Assembly (NCBI GenBank): GCA_015039365.1
Contig: WION01000191.1
Coordinates: 40,345 to 104,344, forward strand
Length of the DNA: 64,000 nt
Direction: 5' to 3'
Source of the DNA: Amanita rubescens
Lineage: Eukaryota > Basidiomycota > Agaricomycetes > Agaricales > Amanitaceae
Position numbers and translations under genes: made by a program. Under the pieces are notes generated by a model, which did no database searches, had not been told where the DNA came from, and saw nothing but the letters and a program-made list of their open reading frames with translations. Positions 1-10,683 of this stretch are shown here, one piece after another (positions within the stretch are counted from its first letter, which is position 1; every line of letters starts with the position of its first letter).

Positions 1-1
1 C

Positions 2-1255
2 TACAAATCGTCTTCAGGCAAATCGTCAAAACTGTCGGGGAGGAAGTTCGTAAAGAAGCCTAAGAAAGAGGCAAGGGACGACAAGCCGACGGACCCGTCA
101 TCGAAGTCAGTGGAATGCTACCACTGTAAGAGAAAAGGACACATCAGTAAAGATTGTCCCAAAAAGACGGGCAAGAACAGATCCGCCAACGCGGAGCCTG
201 CTGACGAGGATGAGGAAGCGGAAGCGCAAGGCAATGCTGCAGACGCTGACACCGGAGACTCTGAAGATTCAGAGTCAGGCCAAGATGATGATCACGAGGA
301 TCAATCGGATGAACAAGCAGAAAATGGCCCAGACTCGGACAATCTGTCCCTGAACGACTGGTGCCCCCAGGCTTGCGCTATAAGGCCTTACGTGGAGTCG
401 TTGGATGACGAAGACGACGTCGTCGTTCACCACGAGCCAGGATCTCGTGGGAGGCCAGAACTTGTCGACTGGTCTCTAATGCCAGGCAGCAGCGTTGAAT
501 ACGAGGACACCTCCTCTGTCGACGAACACGCTCAGGACGACATGCCAGAGCCAATGGTGTGGGATTGCCGAACAACACGCATAGTAGAAGACGACGAACG
601 TATGGAGTCCTGCAAAGCTAATGAGACGAATGGCGAACTTGTCGCGTATCGACAACGAGCTACCAAAGAATTCGGGTCACTCAGATTTGAGGATGGGCCG
701 AAAAGAGACTTCAAGCGTTTGGGCGTTATAGAAGGTTACATGTGGATTAACGGCAACAGGGCCCACATATTAATGGATGGGGGAAGTACCCTCGACATGA
801 TATCGGCCAATTTCGCGTCTGTACTCGCGCTGGAAATGTTCCAGCTCAAGAAGCCAATAAAACTGCAAATGGCTACCTCTGGATCAAGGTCTTCCATTAA
901 TCATGGAGCACGCGCAGAACTCCAAGTAGGGGAGCTCAAACAAATGCGATACTTCGACGTGGTCAACCTTGACCGTTACAACGTTATTCTCGGGACACCA
1001 TTCCTGAAGGAACACAAGATTATATTGAATTATGCTGGACACGGATCCTTCAAGTTGAAGGACAGATGGTTCCCAGTCCGGGAAGGCGATTTTAGCAGTC
1101 CTGTCTCCAAAAATGGGGAGGAAACGGGTGACGCCGTCGATAAAACCAAGTCTAGCACAAAAGGAAACGGGTTTAGCTCGCAACCACGCAAGTCTATGAG
1201 CAGCAGCAACGGGAGGAATCCTAGCCCCTCGGTGCCGTATAAACGCTCTCATTGA
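2..1255 (+). CDS. gag-pro: Ty3/Gypsy Gag C-terminus plus aspartic protease (5'-truncated by window edge)
   Basis: The frame is open from base 2, so the true start lies outside the window. A retroviral CCHC zinc knuckle (C-YH-C-KRKGH-ISKD-C) sits at about 113-156 and should bind RNA during particle assembly. An acidic D/E/S-rich linker follows, then a retropepsin-like domain with active site ILMDGGSTLDMI near 772; the usual DSG/DTG is DGG here. A second protease landmark, NVILGTPFL, is near 980. The ORF ends at TGA 1253-1255 followed by CTA, and the same frame continues into pol, so Pol may be made by stop readthrough. A C-terminal S/T/K-rich tail precedes the stop. Family assignment is firm from the knuckle, the protease and the neighbouring Ty3-type pol. 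Confidence 0.9.
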   Translation, partial: YKSSSGKSSKLSGRKFVKKPKKEARDDKPTDPSSKSVECYHCKRKGHISKDCPKKTGKNRSANAEPADEDEEAEAQGNAADADTGDSEDSESGQDDDHEDQSDEQAENGPDSDNLSLNDWCPQACAIRPYVESLDDEDDVVVHHEPGSRGRPELVDWSLMPGSSVEYEDTSSVDEHAQDDMPEPMVWDCRTTRIVEDDERMESCKANETNGELVAYRQRATKEFGSLRFEDGPKRDFKRLGVIEGYMWINGNRAHILMDGGSTLDMISANFASVLALEMFQLKKPIKLQMATSGSRSSINHGARAELQVGELKQMRYFDVVNLDRYNVILGTPFLKEHKIILNYAGHGSFKLKDRWFPVREGDFSSPVSKNGEETGDAVDKTKSSTKGNGFSSQPRKSMSSSNGRNPSPSVPYKRSH

Positions 1256-1273
1256 CTACAAGGACCCGAGAAT

Positions 1274-4200
1274 ATGAAACCCTATTCCGCAGCAGCAGAC
1301 GTTGGGCGGAAGGGTACCACCTCCATAACGATGGAGGAAAGAAATAAATTACGCCTGAAATGGATCGACAAAGTAAAAGACTTACAAGCGCCAGAGGAGT
1401 TAACCATGCCTCCTCTACGTATAATCAACCACGAGATTCCACTAATAAATCCGAATCTCAAGATCGTTCACAGAGTGGCAAAATGCCCGGAGCCACTCAG
1501 AGATGAACTCAAGGAGAAAGTAGACCGATACCTAAAGGCGGGATACTGGGTCAGGACGGAACTACCCTCCTCGGCCCCTATGCTGATAGCCTTCAAGAAA
1601 AGCAGAAAAATAAGGACCGTCATTGACGCCAGACAACGCAACGATAACACACTATCTGATTCCACGCCCATGCCTGATCAAGAGATGATTAGGAACGATG
1701 TGGCCCGAGCGAAATTCCGCTCGAAGATTGACTTATCCGACGCCTACGAACAGATCCGTATCTCCCCTGAACACGAGTCCCGGACTGTATTCTCCACAAT
1801 CTACGGGAACATGAAAAGCATGGTAATGCAACAGGGAGACAAAAACGGGCCCGCTACTTTCCAGAAGTTAATGAACTTCTCCTTTGCCGACATGTCAGCC
1901 GTCTTCGTCCATTGCTATCAAGACGACATATTCGTGTTCTCAGACACTCACGAGGAACACGAAGATCACTTACAGATGGTCTTTGACCGTCTCAGAAAGC
2001 TCAGGTTGTACCTAAGCAGAAACCCGGAAAAGATCGACCTATTTTTGACAAATATGGACTGTCTGGGGTTCATAGTTGACGACGAGGGAATACATATTGA
2101 TCCCTCGAAAGTTGACAAGATCACACAATGGCGAACGCCCAGAAACTACCAGGACGTCCTGAGATTCAACGGGGTCATTCAATACCTCGCTCAATACATT
2201 CCAAAGGCTACAGAATATACTGCTCCGTTAACTGGAATGTGCAGTAATAACAGAGAATTTGTGTGGACAGACTTCCACGATCTCTGCTTCAAGAAACTCA
2301 AGAATTTGGTCGAGAAGAACATTGTCTGTCGACCCATAAACGGGAAACTTGACGTCCCGATTTGGGTAATCACGGACGCTTCTGCGACAGGAGTCAGCTG
2401 CTGGTACGGACAAGGGCCGACCTGGGATACGATATGGCCCGCGGGATTCTTCTCGCGGAAATTCACGCCTGCCCAAATGAATTACTGCACTTGGGAACAA
2501 GAGCTACTAGGCGTCCTGGAAGCATTACTGCGCTGGGAAGACAAACTCCTAGGTCTCGCTTTTACCGTCGTCACCGACCATCAGGCATTAACGTTCTTCA
2601 ACGAGGCCCCGACACGATCCCACCGTAGAACACGATGGTGGGAATACCTCTCCAGATTCAACTTTAAAATGCAGTACCTGAAGGGAGAGAAGAACATTGT
2701 CGCGGACGCGCTGTCTAGATACTTTGCGAGCGATGAGCCGGACGAAACTCACGATGTTTCAGCATACGTCAACGCGGATTTCAGACTGGATCCGGAGCGT
2801 AATGACCTCACCATTGCTCGAACAGCAGAGTTGATCGCGTTTAAAGTGAATGCATATCCTACTTCTGGGAGGAAGGAGCTGGTCCGCGACCATGTTGAAC
2901 AACGAGCTGTAGAAGCTCAAAATATATCTCGAAGCAAAGAAACGGAGACAGAGAATCCTCCGGATATCAACCCTATCGACGGAAGCTTCCAGTCGATATT
3001 CAAGGCTTTTCCCGAGTCGTACACAAAGGACAAGTTCCTAGCTCATATCTGGGAACATACCGACAGGTTCAACAAGTTTTTAAAGCAGAAGGATCTGCTT
3101 TGGACCAATAACAGGACGGGATCAAGAGTCGTCTGTGTCCCTGACGGCCTGCTCAAAGGGAAATCTCTGAAAGGGCTCGTCATTGACGCCTGTCACCAGA
3201 CTATCGGCCACTTAGGAACTGAGCGAACGCTCAAATACATCAGACGTTGGTTCTGGTGGGCCACAATGGCTGAAGATGTCGATGACTTCTGCAAATCATG
3301 CGGAAAATGTCAGACGACGAAACACTCCCGACAGAAGAGCCCAGGATGGCTCCATAACATGACATTCCCTTCACGGCCTTGGGAAAGCATCGGCATGGAC
3401 TTCGTTGGCCCCTTCGTTGAAGTAGACAACTTCAACTACATCCTCCTTGTCGTTTGTCGAATGACAGGGATGGTACACTTAATCCCGACGCGAACCGACG
3501 TATCAGCCAAACGAGTGGCTGAATTATACGTTAAGGAGATCGTCAGGCTTCATGGCATCCCGGAGTCCATCGTGTCTGACCGCAACACGAAGTTCACGTC
3601 CCAATTCTGGAAGGAATTAAGCAAAATCCTAGGCCAGCGTTTGCTGATGTCCTCGTCATACCACCCTCAAACCGACGGTTCGTCGGAAAGAGCCATTCAA
3701 ACCATGTCGCAAGTTCTGCAATCAGTGGTGAATGACTACCAGACGAACTGGGTGGAACAATTGCCACTGGTGGAATTCGCCATGAACTCTGCTCACAACA
3801 AAACCACTGGCCACGCCCCCTTTGAAGCAAACTATGGATGGCTACCTCGTATGATACGTGGCGCCAGCTTCGATAGCCCACGAGAGGGCGTGAAGCAATT
3901 CGTCGAGCAGATCACAGGCGTACTGGACAAGACCTTCGACAACATCACCGTACAAAGAACTCGTCAGGCTAAACAGGCTAACAAGCACCGACGAGACGGA
4001 CAAAATTTCCAAAAGGATGACTTAGTGCTCCTTTCGACGGAAAACATTAACCTCCCTCGTGGACGCGCTAGGAAACTGTGTCCGAAGTTTATCGGACCAT
4101 TCAAGATCATCAAAGCTTACCCGGAGAGTTCAACTTACAAGCTGGAGCTCTCTCCCGACTTACTATCTTGTAAAATGCATGATGTATTCCACGAGAAGCT

Positions 4201-4468
4201 ACTAAAACAATTCGTTGGGAATGATCCTGACAAGTTCCCGAAAAGGGAATCGCAAACGAACTACGACGTCGGTGTGGACCCGGAACGTGAATGGGTTGTA
4301 GAGGCCATCGAGGATCACAAGTGGACGCCCCGCCTTAAATTCAAGGTGCGATGGGCTCTGGGTGATTTCACCTGGGAACCACTACATGTGGTCAATGATC
4401 TCGAAGCCTTGGATCACTACCTGGAACTCGAAGGAGTTACCAAGCCCTCCGAACTTCGGAGAGTTTGA
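1274..4468 (+). CDS. pol: Ty3/Gypsy Pol: reverse transcriptase, RNase H, integrase, chromodomain
   Basis: This 1064-codon frame carries the Ty3 order RT-RH-IN. RT contains the fingers/palm motif KIDLSDAYEQIRI and the catalytic box CYQDDIFVF (near 1914). RNase H shows ITDASATGVSCWYG and TDHQAL. Integrase has an HHCC zinc module (H-QTIGH, then C-KSCGKC) and a D,D-35-E core: GMDFVGPF, VSDRNTKF, YHPQTDGSSERAIQ. A C-terminal chromodomain follows (EWVVEAIEDHKW..LKFKVRWALGDFTWEPL), placing it among chromoviruses, whose chromodomain directs insertion to marked chromatin. It lies in the same frame as the protease ORF, 18 nt after that stop. ATG 1274 is the first Met, but initiation there is doubtful if Pol is made by readthrough. 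No internal stop is seen, so Pol appears intact. Confidence 0.95.
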   Translation: MKPYSAAADVGRKGTTSITMEERNKLRLKWIDKVKDLQAPEELTMPPLRIINHEIPLINPNLKIVHRVAKCPEPLRDELKEKVDRYLKAGYWVRTELPSSAPMLIAFKKSRKIRTVIDARQRNDNTLSDSTPMPDQEMIRNDVARAKFRSKIDLSDAYEQIRISPEHESRTVFSTIYGNMKSMVMQQGDKNGPATFQKLMNFSFADMSAVFVHCYQDDIFVFSDTHEEHEDHLQMVFDRLRKLRLYLSRNPEKIDLFLTNMDCLGFIVDDEGIHIDPSKVDKITQWRTPRNYQDVLRFNGVIQYLAQYIPKATEYTAPLTGMCSNNREFVWTDFHDLCFKKLKNLVEKNIVCRPINGKLDVPIWVITDASATGVSCWYGQGPTWDTIWPAGFFSRKFTPAQMNYCTWEQELLGVLEALLRWEDKLLGLAFTVVTDHQALTFFNEAPTRSHRRTRWWEYLSRFNFKMQYLKGEKNIVADALSRYFASDEPDETHDVSAYVNADFRLDPERNDLTIARTAELIAFKVNAYPTSGRKELVRDHVEQRAVEAQNISRSKETETENPPDINPIDGSFQSIFKAFPESYTKDKFLAHIWEHTDRFNKFLKQKDLLWTNNRTGSRVVCVPDGLLKGKSLKGLVIDACHQTIGHLGTERTLKYIRRWFWWATMAEDVDDFCKSCGKCQTTKHSRQKSPGWLHNMTFPSRPWESIGMDFVGPFVEVDNFNYILLVVCRMTGMVHLIPTRTDVSAKRVAELYVKEIVRLHGIPESIVSDRNTKFTSQFWKELSKILGQRLLMSSSYHPQTDGSSERAIQTMSQVLQSVVNDYQTNWVEQLPLVEFAMNSAHNKTTGHAPFEANYGWLPRMIRGASFDSPREGVKQFVEQITGVLDKTFDNITVQRTRQAKQANKHRRDGQNFQKDDLVLLSTENINLPRGRARKLCPKFIGPFKIIKAYPESSTYKLELSPDLLSCKMHDVFHEKLLKQFVGNDPDKFPKRESQTNYDVGVDPEREWVVEAIEDHKWTPRLKFKVRWALGDFTWEPLHVVNDLEALDHYLELEGVTKPSELRRV

Positions 4469-4588
4469 CCTTCGGTGGCAGTGTACCCTCCCGATTGGCC
4501 CATCTTACGCCAGTTACCAAATTGGGAGATCCATGTAAGACAGCTGTGGGAACCTCCCATGCGTCCTCTCTTTTATCACTCCATCCTC

Positions 4589-6532
4589 ATGTCCACATCG
4601 CGCGACTTCACCTTTAGCCGACAACCCTCGCAAAACGAGAATACGCGCTCAAAGCGCGGTCTGTCCTCACCCCCACAAGTCATGGGTAGGGAAAAAGATC
4701 GCCGGAGACGCACTCGCTCTCCCTCACCCGATGAATCCTGAGGACTCTCCTCGCGTCGCCGGCCCGTCGACGCTGCCGATTTCCTTTCCAAAGTACTGCC
4801 GGAGTGGGAAGTACATGAATCCACTCATATCCTACTCCACCTCACCAAATGCGAAGAGTGTGCGGACTTCGCCGCACACGTAGCCAAACAGACTCAGGGT
4901 GGAGCCCTTGAGATTTTTATCGACAAACAGAAACGACACTGGCGTTGAGTTCTAGAAGAAGAAAACAGAAGAGATCGGGAAGACGCCTACCAAGCGGGTA
5001 TCCGATCTGCTGATCGAGAAGTCGGTGCTCTTAAGGACGAGCTTGACTGGTACCGCCGCCGTGCCGAAAACTTGGAACGAGACATAGACGAGTTACTTGA
5101 TAAGAACCGTCGGCTCGAAAGCCGCCTGAATAGCCAAGGGCCTCATTTCCGTAGGGGAGAAACCCGAGGTAGACCCACGGGCAGTGAATTCAGGAGACCT
5201 CAATCTCCAGCATGGGGATATGAACGAAGCCAACCGCCATCAGTCCCTGTACAGCCGGACCGATCCTTGCTATCTAGAATCGAAGGAAGCCCTGCTCCTT
5301 CGACGGCCAAACCCACCTCCGCTCCTGCTCCCTCGTCGGCCAAACCCACCTCCTCTGCGAAAGAGAAGGAAAAAGAACAGGCTACGGGCCTAGACGCGCC
5401 ACCTCCTCCTACTGAGCCAACCCCGCGATCCCCATCACCTCAGAGCGACGTATCTTCAAACATTCGAGTAAAAGGGACCGGCAAAGCTCCCAAGATGTAC
5501 CTGACGGACAACTCTGATGAGGTTTCGATACCGGATGAAGAAGGGCTAGATCGACACGATACGCCCGAGGGGGAAGATTCTCCCCCTTCCAAGGCAGAAG
5601 ATGCTTTTCAACCGATGACAAACAGTCAATACATTGGAGATCAAACCCCCTTCCGTCTCGACAAGGATTCTAAAGCATTCCAGAGCAAACACGGTCACGT
5701 CTGCGTTAGCGACCCGACACACTGGAATTGTAGTAGCTCAGCGCTGTTCGAAAAGGCGAACCGTCTCAGAGGATATCGACTATGGGTCAGCGGATTCCCG
5801 ATGCAGATGGCGAAGGAAGCTTCCTTTGTCCCATTCGACCAATGATCGGACGCTCAACGTTGGACCGTTCGAGATGCTACAAGAGTTGGGTACCTTCCCC
5901 TGCTTAGCGCTCGGGCTGAGCCCGACGTTGAAAAGCTGGCGGAGGAGAACCGCTTACCCTCCTTCTTGCGATGAAACCCAGACGGCCGCCTGAACGCGAA
6001 GGACGTCACGGCTTGGCTACTCCTTAAGATGACAGAACCTGAAGAACCACAGGTTACTGAGTGGTTCTGGTGGACTGCCTGCCGCCTGTTTGCACGTCTC
6101 GGAGATTACAAGGAGGCATTAGATCGGCTAAGCCTGCACGACGAGCCGAAGGGCTATGTCCCTATCCGTCTCACGTTCTTCTGAGAGCTCACTAGGGATG
6201 AACTCGCACTCCACTTCCACCGCTGCGGAGTCCGAGTATCCGATTGCACCAGTCACCTGTGGGACTTCTCGAGGAATTACCTTCGAGGAAGATCATCCCC
6301 AGCACTGCCCCCCTGGTCAACCTTGCCCCCCTCACGGCCTAGAGAATCCCGGCCGTCGAGCTCTCAGAGAAAGAAACGTGGCTACAAGGCCTTCACCGAT
6401 CGCGGTCAGGAACCACCTCACCACCACTCTTCAAATACCGTCACTGGATCGACCAGTGAACCTGCAAGACACCATCAAGGCCATCGCATCCAAGGACCTT
6501 CTCAGAACGATGCAAGCATGCACGTCGATTAA
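4589..6532 (+). pseudogene. Third ORF of the Ty3 element, unknown protein, broken by five TGA codons
   Basis: Downstream of pol, in the same frame, a reading frame runs from ATG 4589 (MSTSRDFTFS) to TAA 6530. It has five in-frame stops, at 4739, 4946, 5843, 5967 and 6181, and all are TGA. Read through them, the protein has a basic SR-rich start, a segment with a CEEC pair (LTKCEECADFAAH, near 4842), a long charged helical stretch likely to be coiled coil (about 4949-5130), a P/S-rich low-complexity middle (5140-5500) and a Trp-rich globular-looking part (WFWWTACRLFARLGDY, near 6062). I recognise no domain. It sits where some retroelements carry an extra 3' gene, but I see no signal peptide or membrane segment to support an envelope. 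Likely once a ~647-aa accessory protein, now decayed. Confidence 0.6.
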
Positions 6533-6587
6533 GCACAACGTCAGTTTAATTGATCGGATCTCCCAGGTTCAATCCTGCAGGGGAGAG

Positions 6588-6859
6588 TGTAAGGCTCGTA
6601 CGTCAGTAGAAGCCGGACGTTGTATATATCTATGCTCAAGACTCTGGGGAGTTTGTCTAACTCCCAATTTTATCTCTTTCCGTATATAGCATTAGTATAG
6701 TTACGTGTGACTACTTAAGTCACCTTATACCTATTAGATAAGCAGTCAATTCTTGTAACGCGCACATTAGCACTACCGGAATACACCCAGTACAGTGCAC
6801 CGCGCGTTTGAATAACTCGGAGATTATATCTCCACTATTATAAACTTATCCACTTTACA
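6588..6859 (+). repeat. Probable 3' LTR of the Ty3 element
   Basis: A purine tract (GGGGAGAG, 6580-6587) directly precedes TGTAAGG, the expected polypurine tract/LTR junction. A near-inverted end CTTTACA lies at 6853-6859. TATATATC at about 6621 could be promoter sequence. The 5' LTR is outside the window, so the right boundary rests only on the short inverted ends; the true end could lie up to about 40 bp further right. Confidence 0.5.
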
Positions 6860-7229
6860 CTGTTGGAGTATTGTCAGTCTGAGACCCAACGATCATGAAA
6901 CAATTGCGCACTATCATGACACCATTACTACAATATCAATGCCAGTACCATAGTGTTATTACCTCAGTAGTGTTACAAATGTGTCACATCACATCTTTTT
7001 TCAGTGGCACAGCCACTGTTCTCTCTTTTTTATTTTATTTTTATTTTTAATCCTTGTTTATACCCCATTGGGCCACTGGCCTACGGTAGGGTGTACATTT
7101 AACTATGTAACTATTTGGTATTCTGTCATTGTAATTGTCTTCAACTTCTGCTATAAAAAACCCAGAACTAACAAGAGCCCAGGGGGCTGTAAAGTAATAA
7201 GTCAGTAAATACTGGGACCAGAGCACCAA
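6860..7229. other. Gene-free AT-rich stretch
   Basis: Contains a T-rich run around 7024-7050 and no convincing ORF, RNA gene or repeat structure. It ends at the 8-bp TSD of hAT-A1. Confidence 0.5.
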
Positions 7230-7237
7230 CTAGGAGA

Positions 7238-8086
7238 TAGTGTTTACAGGTCAGGTCACAATAACTGGAAAATAACTGTAACCTGACCTAACCGCTACCA
7301 GTTATAACCTGACCATCGGTCACAGTTATACCGGTCAGTGATCAGTTACAGTTACAGTTATGGCAAATGGCCCAATTGGTATAACTGGTCTATAACTGGT
7401 CATGACCGGTCATGACCGGTTATGATGACCAACTTGAAATGGGTTATTTGTTGTGAACTACACTGTCTATATTATCTTGAATTACCCTATGTCTTGAGCT
7501 CTAAAAGTGATACACCCATGAATTTAAAAAGAAATTTTGAAAAAGATGACTACATGACCACTATACCTCCCAATTCTCTACCTTACAATCTTCAGAGAAA
7601 TAGCAAAATACTCTGCCAATAATGACACTGCAATTGGCAGAGCATTTTCTATTTTTATTTTGCAGATTATCATATACATGCCACCACCAACCATCAGAAA
7701 AAATAGCAAAATACTCTGCCAATGACAACACTGCAATTATTGGAGGATTTTCTATGTCTATTTGCAAATTATCCTATACATACATGCCACTAACCCTCAG
7801 AAAGAATAGCAAAATACTCCACTGGTGATGGGACTGAAATTGGTGGAGCATTTTCAATTTCTATTTGCAGATTTTTAACTGGTCATGACCGGTTATGAAC
7901 TGGTCATAACTGGTCATCTTCTAACCAGTTATAACTGGTTATGCAAGGTTAACCTGACCAGTTGTGACCGGTTACAACTGGTCAGGTTACAGTTACTAGG
8001 TTTAGGGGTCATTCAATAACCGGTTACAGTCACAGTTATTCAAAATTTGGGCAAATAACCTAACCTGACCTGACCTGTAAACACTA
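7238..8086. mobile_element. Non-autonomous hAT-type element A1 with internal tandem repeat
   Basis: Terminal inverted repeats begin TAGTGTTTACAGGTCAGG (left) and end with the exact reverse complement (right). They are flanked by a perfect 8-bp duplication CTAGGAGA (7230-7237 and 8087-8094). An 8-bp TSD with ends fitting YARNG is characteristic of the hAT superfamily. Subterminal regions are full of GACCGGTTATGACC-like motifs on both strands, plausible transposase-binding sites. The centre (7592-7876) holds about three copies of a ~103-bp repeat starting near 7592, 7695 and 7797 (shared core AATAGCAAAATACTC). No transposase is encoded, so it would depend on a protein supplied in trans. Confidence 0.85.
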
Positions 8087-8094
8087 CTAGGAGA

Positions 8095-8837
8095 GGCAGA
8101 TCAGTAAAGCGAAGACCTATACTACAGCTATGATGGGGGTTTAAGTGGCAGTGGGCTTGACTTGGGCAGTCTCTTTCTGTGTGTTTCTAATTGGCTTCTT
8201 CTCTGTCCATGCATGCATGGTACAGGCCTTGCTGAAGAGGAATGCCTTCTTTTGTCTGAGGACCTCCTGTTGGGCTTTGCCATCATCATCCTCAAATGTC
8301 AGTACCACCATGGACCTGCAGCCTGGTTTGATTTTGGATGGAGGGCAAATCCAATAGGGCTTTATTGGCATGTGGAGTTGGTTTGACCACTTGTTGTTTT
8401 GGATCAGCTGGGCCGCTACACATATCACCTGGTGTGTATGCGGGACCTTTCTCAGGGGCTGGGACCCCATTTATGCATACACATCTCCATTGAACACCTG
8501 TGAAGGCCTTGACAGGGAAACCTGCATCTGCAAAGACCGGGTGGATATAGGGTAGAGCATTGGCAAGTTGAGCTGTTGATGTGTGACTCCTGGGCCACCA
8601 ATTAGGACTATGTTCCCCTTTGCCATCCTATTTACTGCTGACAGGTGGACAGAGGACAGCACTGGGGGAAAAGGTATTTTGCCACCAGTCACGGAAGGGG
8701 CTGTGGTTGGGTTGGCTAGAGCATTGTTCAAAGTGTGACATGCATCATTGTTGTCATAAGTTTCGGTGTCAAGCAGTACCTGGGGTACCAGAACTATATG
8801 AGCCCTCGTGAGGGGTTCTCAGGGGGCCTTGGGTGGG
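8095..8837. other. Gene-free stretch between hAT-A1 and the nested cluster
   Basis: Several short overlapping ORFs on both strands, none with a recognisable domain, codon signal or splice structure. I see no repeat or RNA gene here. Confidence 0.5.
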
Positions 8838-9305
8838 CAGGGTACTAGGGTTTTAAAGTCCAGTTGGGTCCAGTCTTTTTGTTATTTTTTGGGCAACTGC
8901 AACTGCAACCAGTCTTTTTTTTTTTGGAAATTTCATAGGACTGGACCAGGACCACAAAAGACTGGTTGCATGTGGTCTTTTGCGGTTGTGCAACCAGTTG
9001 CAACTGATGTTACCATTATTAAAGACATTTGCAACCAGTTTTTGGACTACACTGACATCACCATTGGATTCAGAGATCCAAAGAACCCCCAGAAACATTG
9101 AATACTCTATCTACAAACCCTTATCAAGTCCAGGCCTGAGACTTGTCCTCTTTGGTGATCTCTTTGATGATTTCTTTGTCAATGTTGGCACAATGCTCAA
9201 AATAGTGCTGCAGAGTCCTGTCCTGTCCTGTCCTTTGGCCCTGGAGGGCAAGACCAAGGACAGGACCAAAGACTGAATGCTCAAAAAATGAGAGGACAGG
9301 ACCGA

Positions 9306-9621
9306 TGTAACAACTCAAAGGAGGCTGTGTTGCACACAACCCCCAAGTGTTTCGGCGTGTGCCGAATGAGTTCGGTGGACGGGGCAGTTGCACCCAACCT
9401 CGGCCGCACTGTCGGACGATTGCACTGAAGTGGTCTAAAGGGAAGATGTATAAAAAACTAAACTACGACACATTTATATAACGTCGACCTCATGTACTAC
9501 ATGCGTCCGACGATCCGATGCATCCAACATCGGGTTTTGGGGTCCGCAGTGTCGGAGGTCGGAGCTGCCATGTGTCAGGTTTGAGCACTGAGTACAACGT
9601 AGCCGGTATCAGCACGTTACA
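9306..9621 (-). repeat. LARD-1 left LTR (316 bp)
   Basis: Pairs with 24218-24533. The two differ at 17 positions, every one a C/T or G/A transition at a CpG in one of the copies. No indels are seen. Confidence 0.9.
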
Positions 9622-10020
9622 CTCGCTCACCAGTTTTGAATGTTGACGTCACCGTCAACCCGCGTCATGTTGGTGGAAGACCGACATGAATGTTGGAGGT
9701 GAGGGGAGTATTGGCGAGGAAGGATGGAATGTTGGAGGTGAGAGAGGATGTCGGTGGAGCAGTGGAGGTCGGTAGTAGTCATAGACAAGAGTCTGCGGAG
9801 TCCGATTATGCGTAGATAGTCACGAATAAAGGAGGAGTCGTCAGTGGCGATAGGGCTCGGTGGTCGTCGGAGGTCTCAGTTGTGGTCGGCATGATGTGGA
9901 TGCTGTCGGGATGTGGAGGAGGGGCGTGTCGAGGTGCGGATAGCAGATGGCATGTCGGCGGTGGTCATTATAGGCGGTAGAAAATGTCGGCGAGGAGGGG
10001 CGCAACTCCCCCGATCGCGG

Positions 10021-10683
10021 TCATCCCAGTAATCCGATCAATAGCACTGACCCCGTAAGGCTGCTATGATGTTTCCTGAGATGCTGTTGGTGCAATACGG
10101 TGTTAAAGAAAGGCGGAGACGAAGTCGGTAAAATCAGCGGTGCTAGTCGAGTCATAAAGGGCCTAATGTGAGTCCTGCGTTGTGCGTACTGATATCCGTT
10201 ATCTGAGTCTGTCCCAACATCCCCCACACTCCAATTTCGCTGCAGGTTGACTTGGCGAGGGTTTCTGTGCGGAGATATTGCTGATGGTGATGAGACATGT
10301 GTTGAGGGTCCGATTGAGCATGAAACGTAGCCATTTGAACGAATACGGCTGCGCCGTATCCCGATCCTGGGTAGAAAAGAAAAAATGCTGAAAAAAAAAA
10401 GATCTTGACTTGCATGCGTCGGAGGAATGGCGGTAGCGTGTGCTGAGGTGTTGGCAGTGTCCAAACGCGGTGGTGGATGGCTAGGCAAGTGCGAGAGGTG
10501 AAGGGAGGGTGCAGCGTGGTCTACATGTGTCGGAGAAACAGGTGAAGTGGCAAGGAGTGCGGTCCGAATAACGAAGGGTTGGGTTGGCATGGAATAACTG
10601 GCGGCTGTGCTCCAGGAGTGTCTGATACATGAGGCCTGAACATGAGGTATGCTACAAGTTGGCAGCTGAGGAATAGGGTGCAC
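10021..10683 (-). other. Open frame in LARD-1 interior, similar to one in LARD-2; probably not a gene
   Basis: This 220-codon frame is rich in Ser, Pro, His and Thr. Only one stretch, FLPRIGIRRSRIRS, is shared with the LARD-2 minus frame at 38363-39415. That stretch overlaps a DNA palindrome (ATACGGC..GCCGTAT), so nucleic-acid structure may be what is conserved rather than a protein. No gag, protease or polymerase motif is present. Confidence 0.3.

Noticed and set aside
1468..1671. Antisense and alternative-frame ORFs across the Ty3 and copia pol genes
   Set aside because: Shadows of genuine coding frames; no motifs and no independent start or splice signals.
4475..4588. Start of the Ty3 third ORF at GTG 4475
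   Set aside because: A GTG start is unlikely in a fungal transcript; ATG 4589 is in the same frame, though the open stretch before it may still be translated if the pol stop is leaky.
6323..6532. Small independent ORF near the Ty3 LTR
   Set aside because: It is the last open segment of the TGA-interrupted third ORF, in the same frame.
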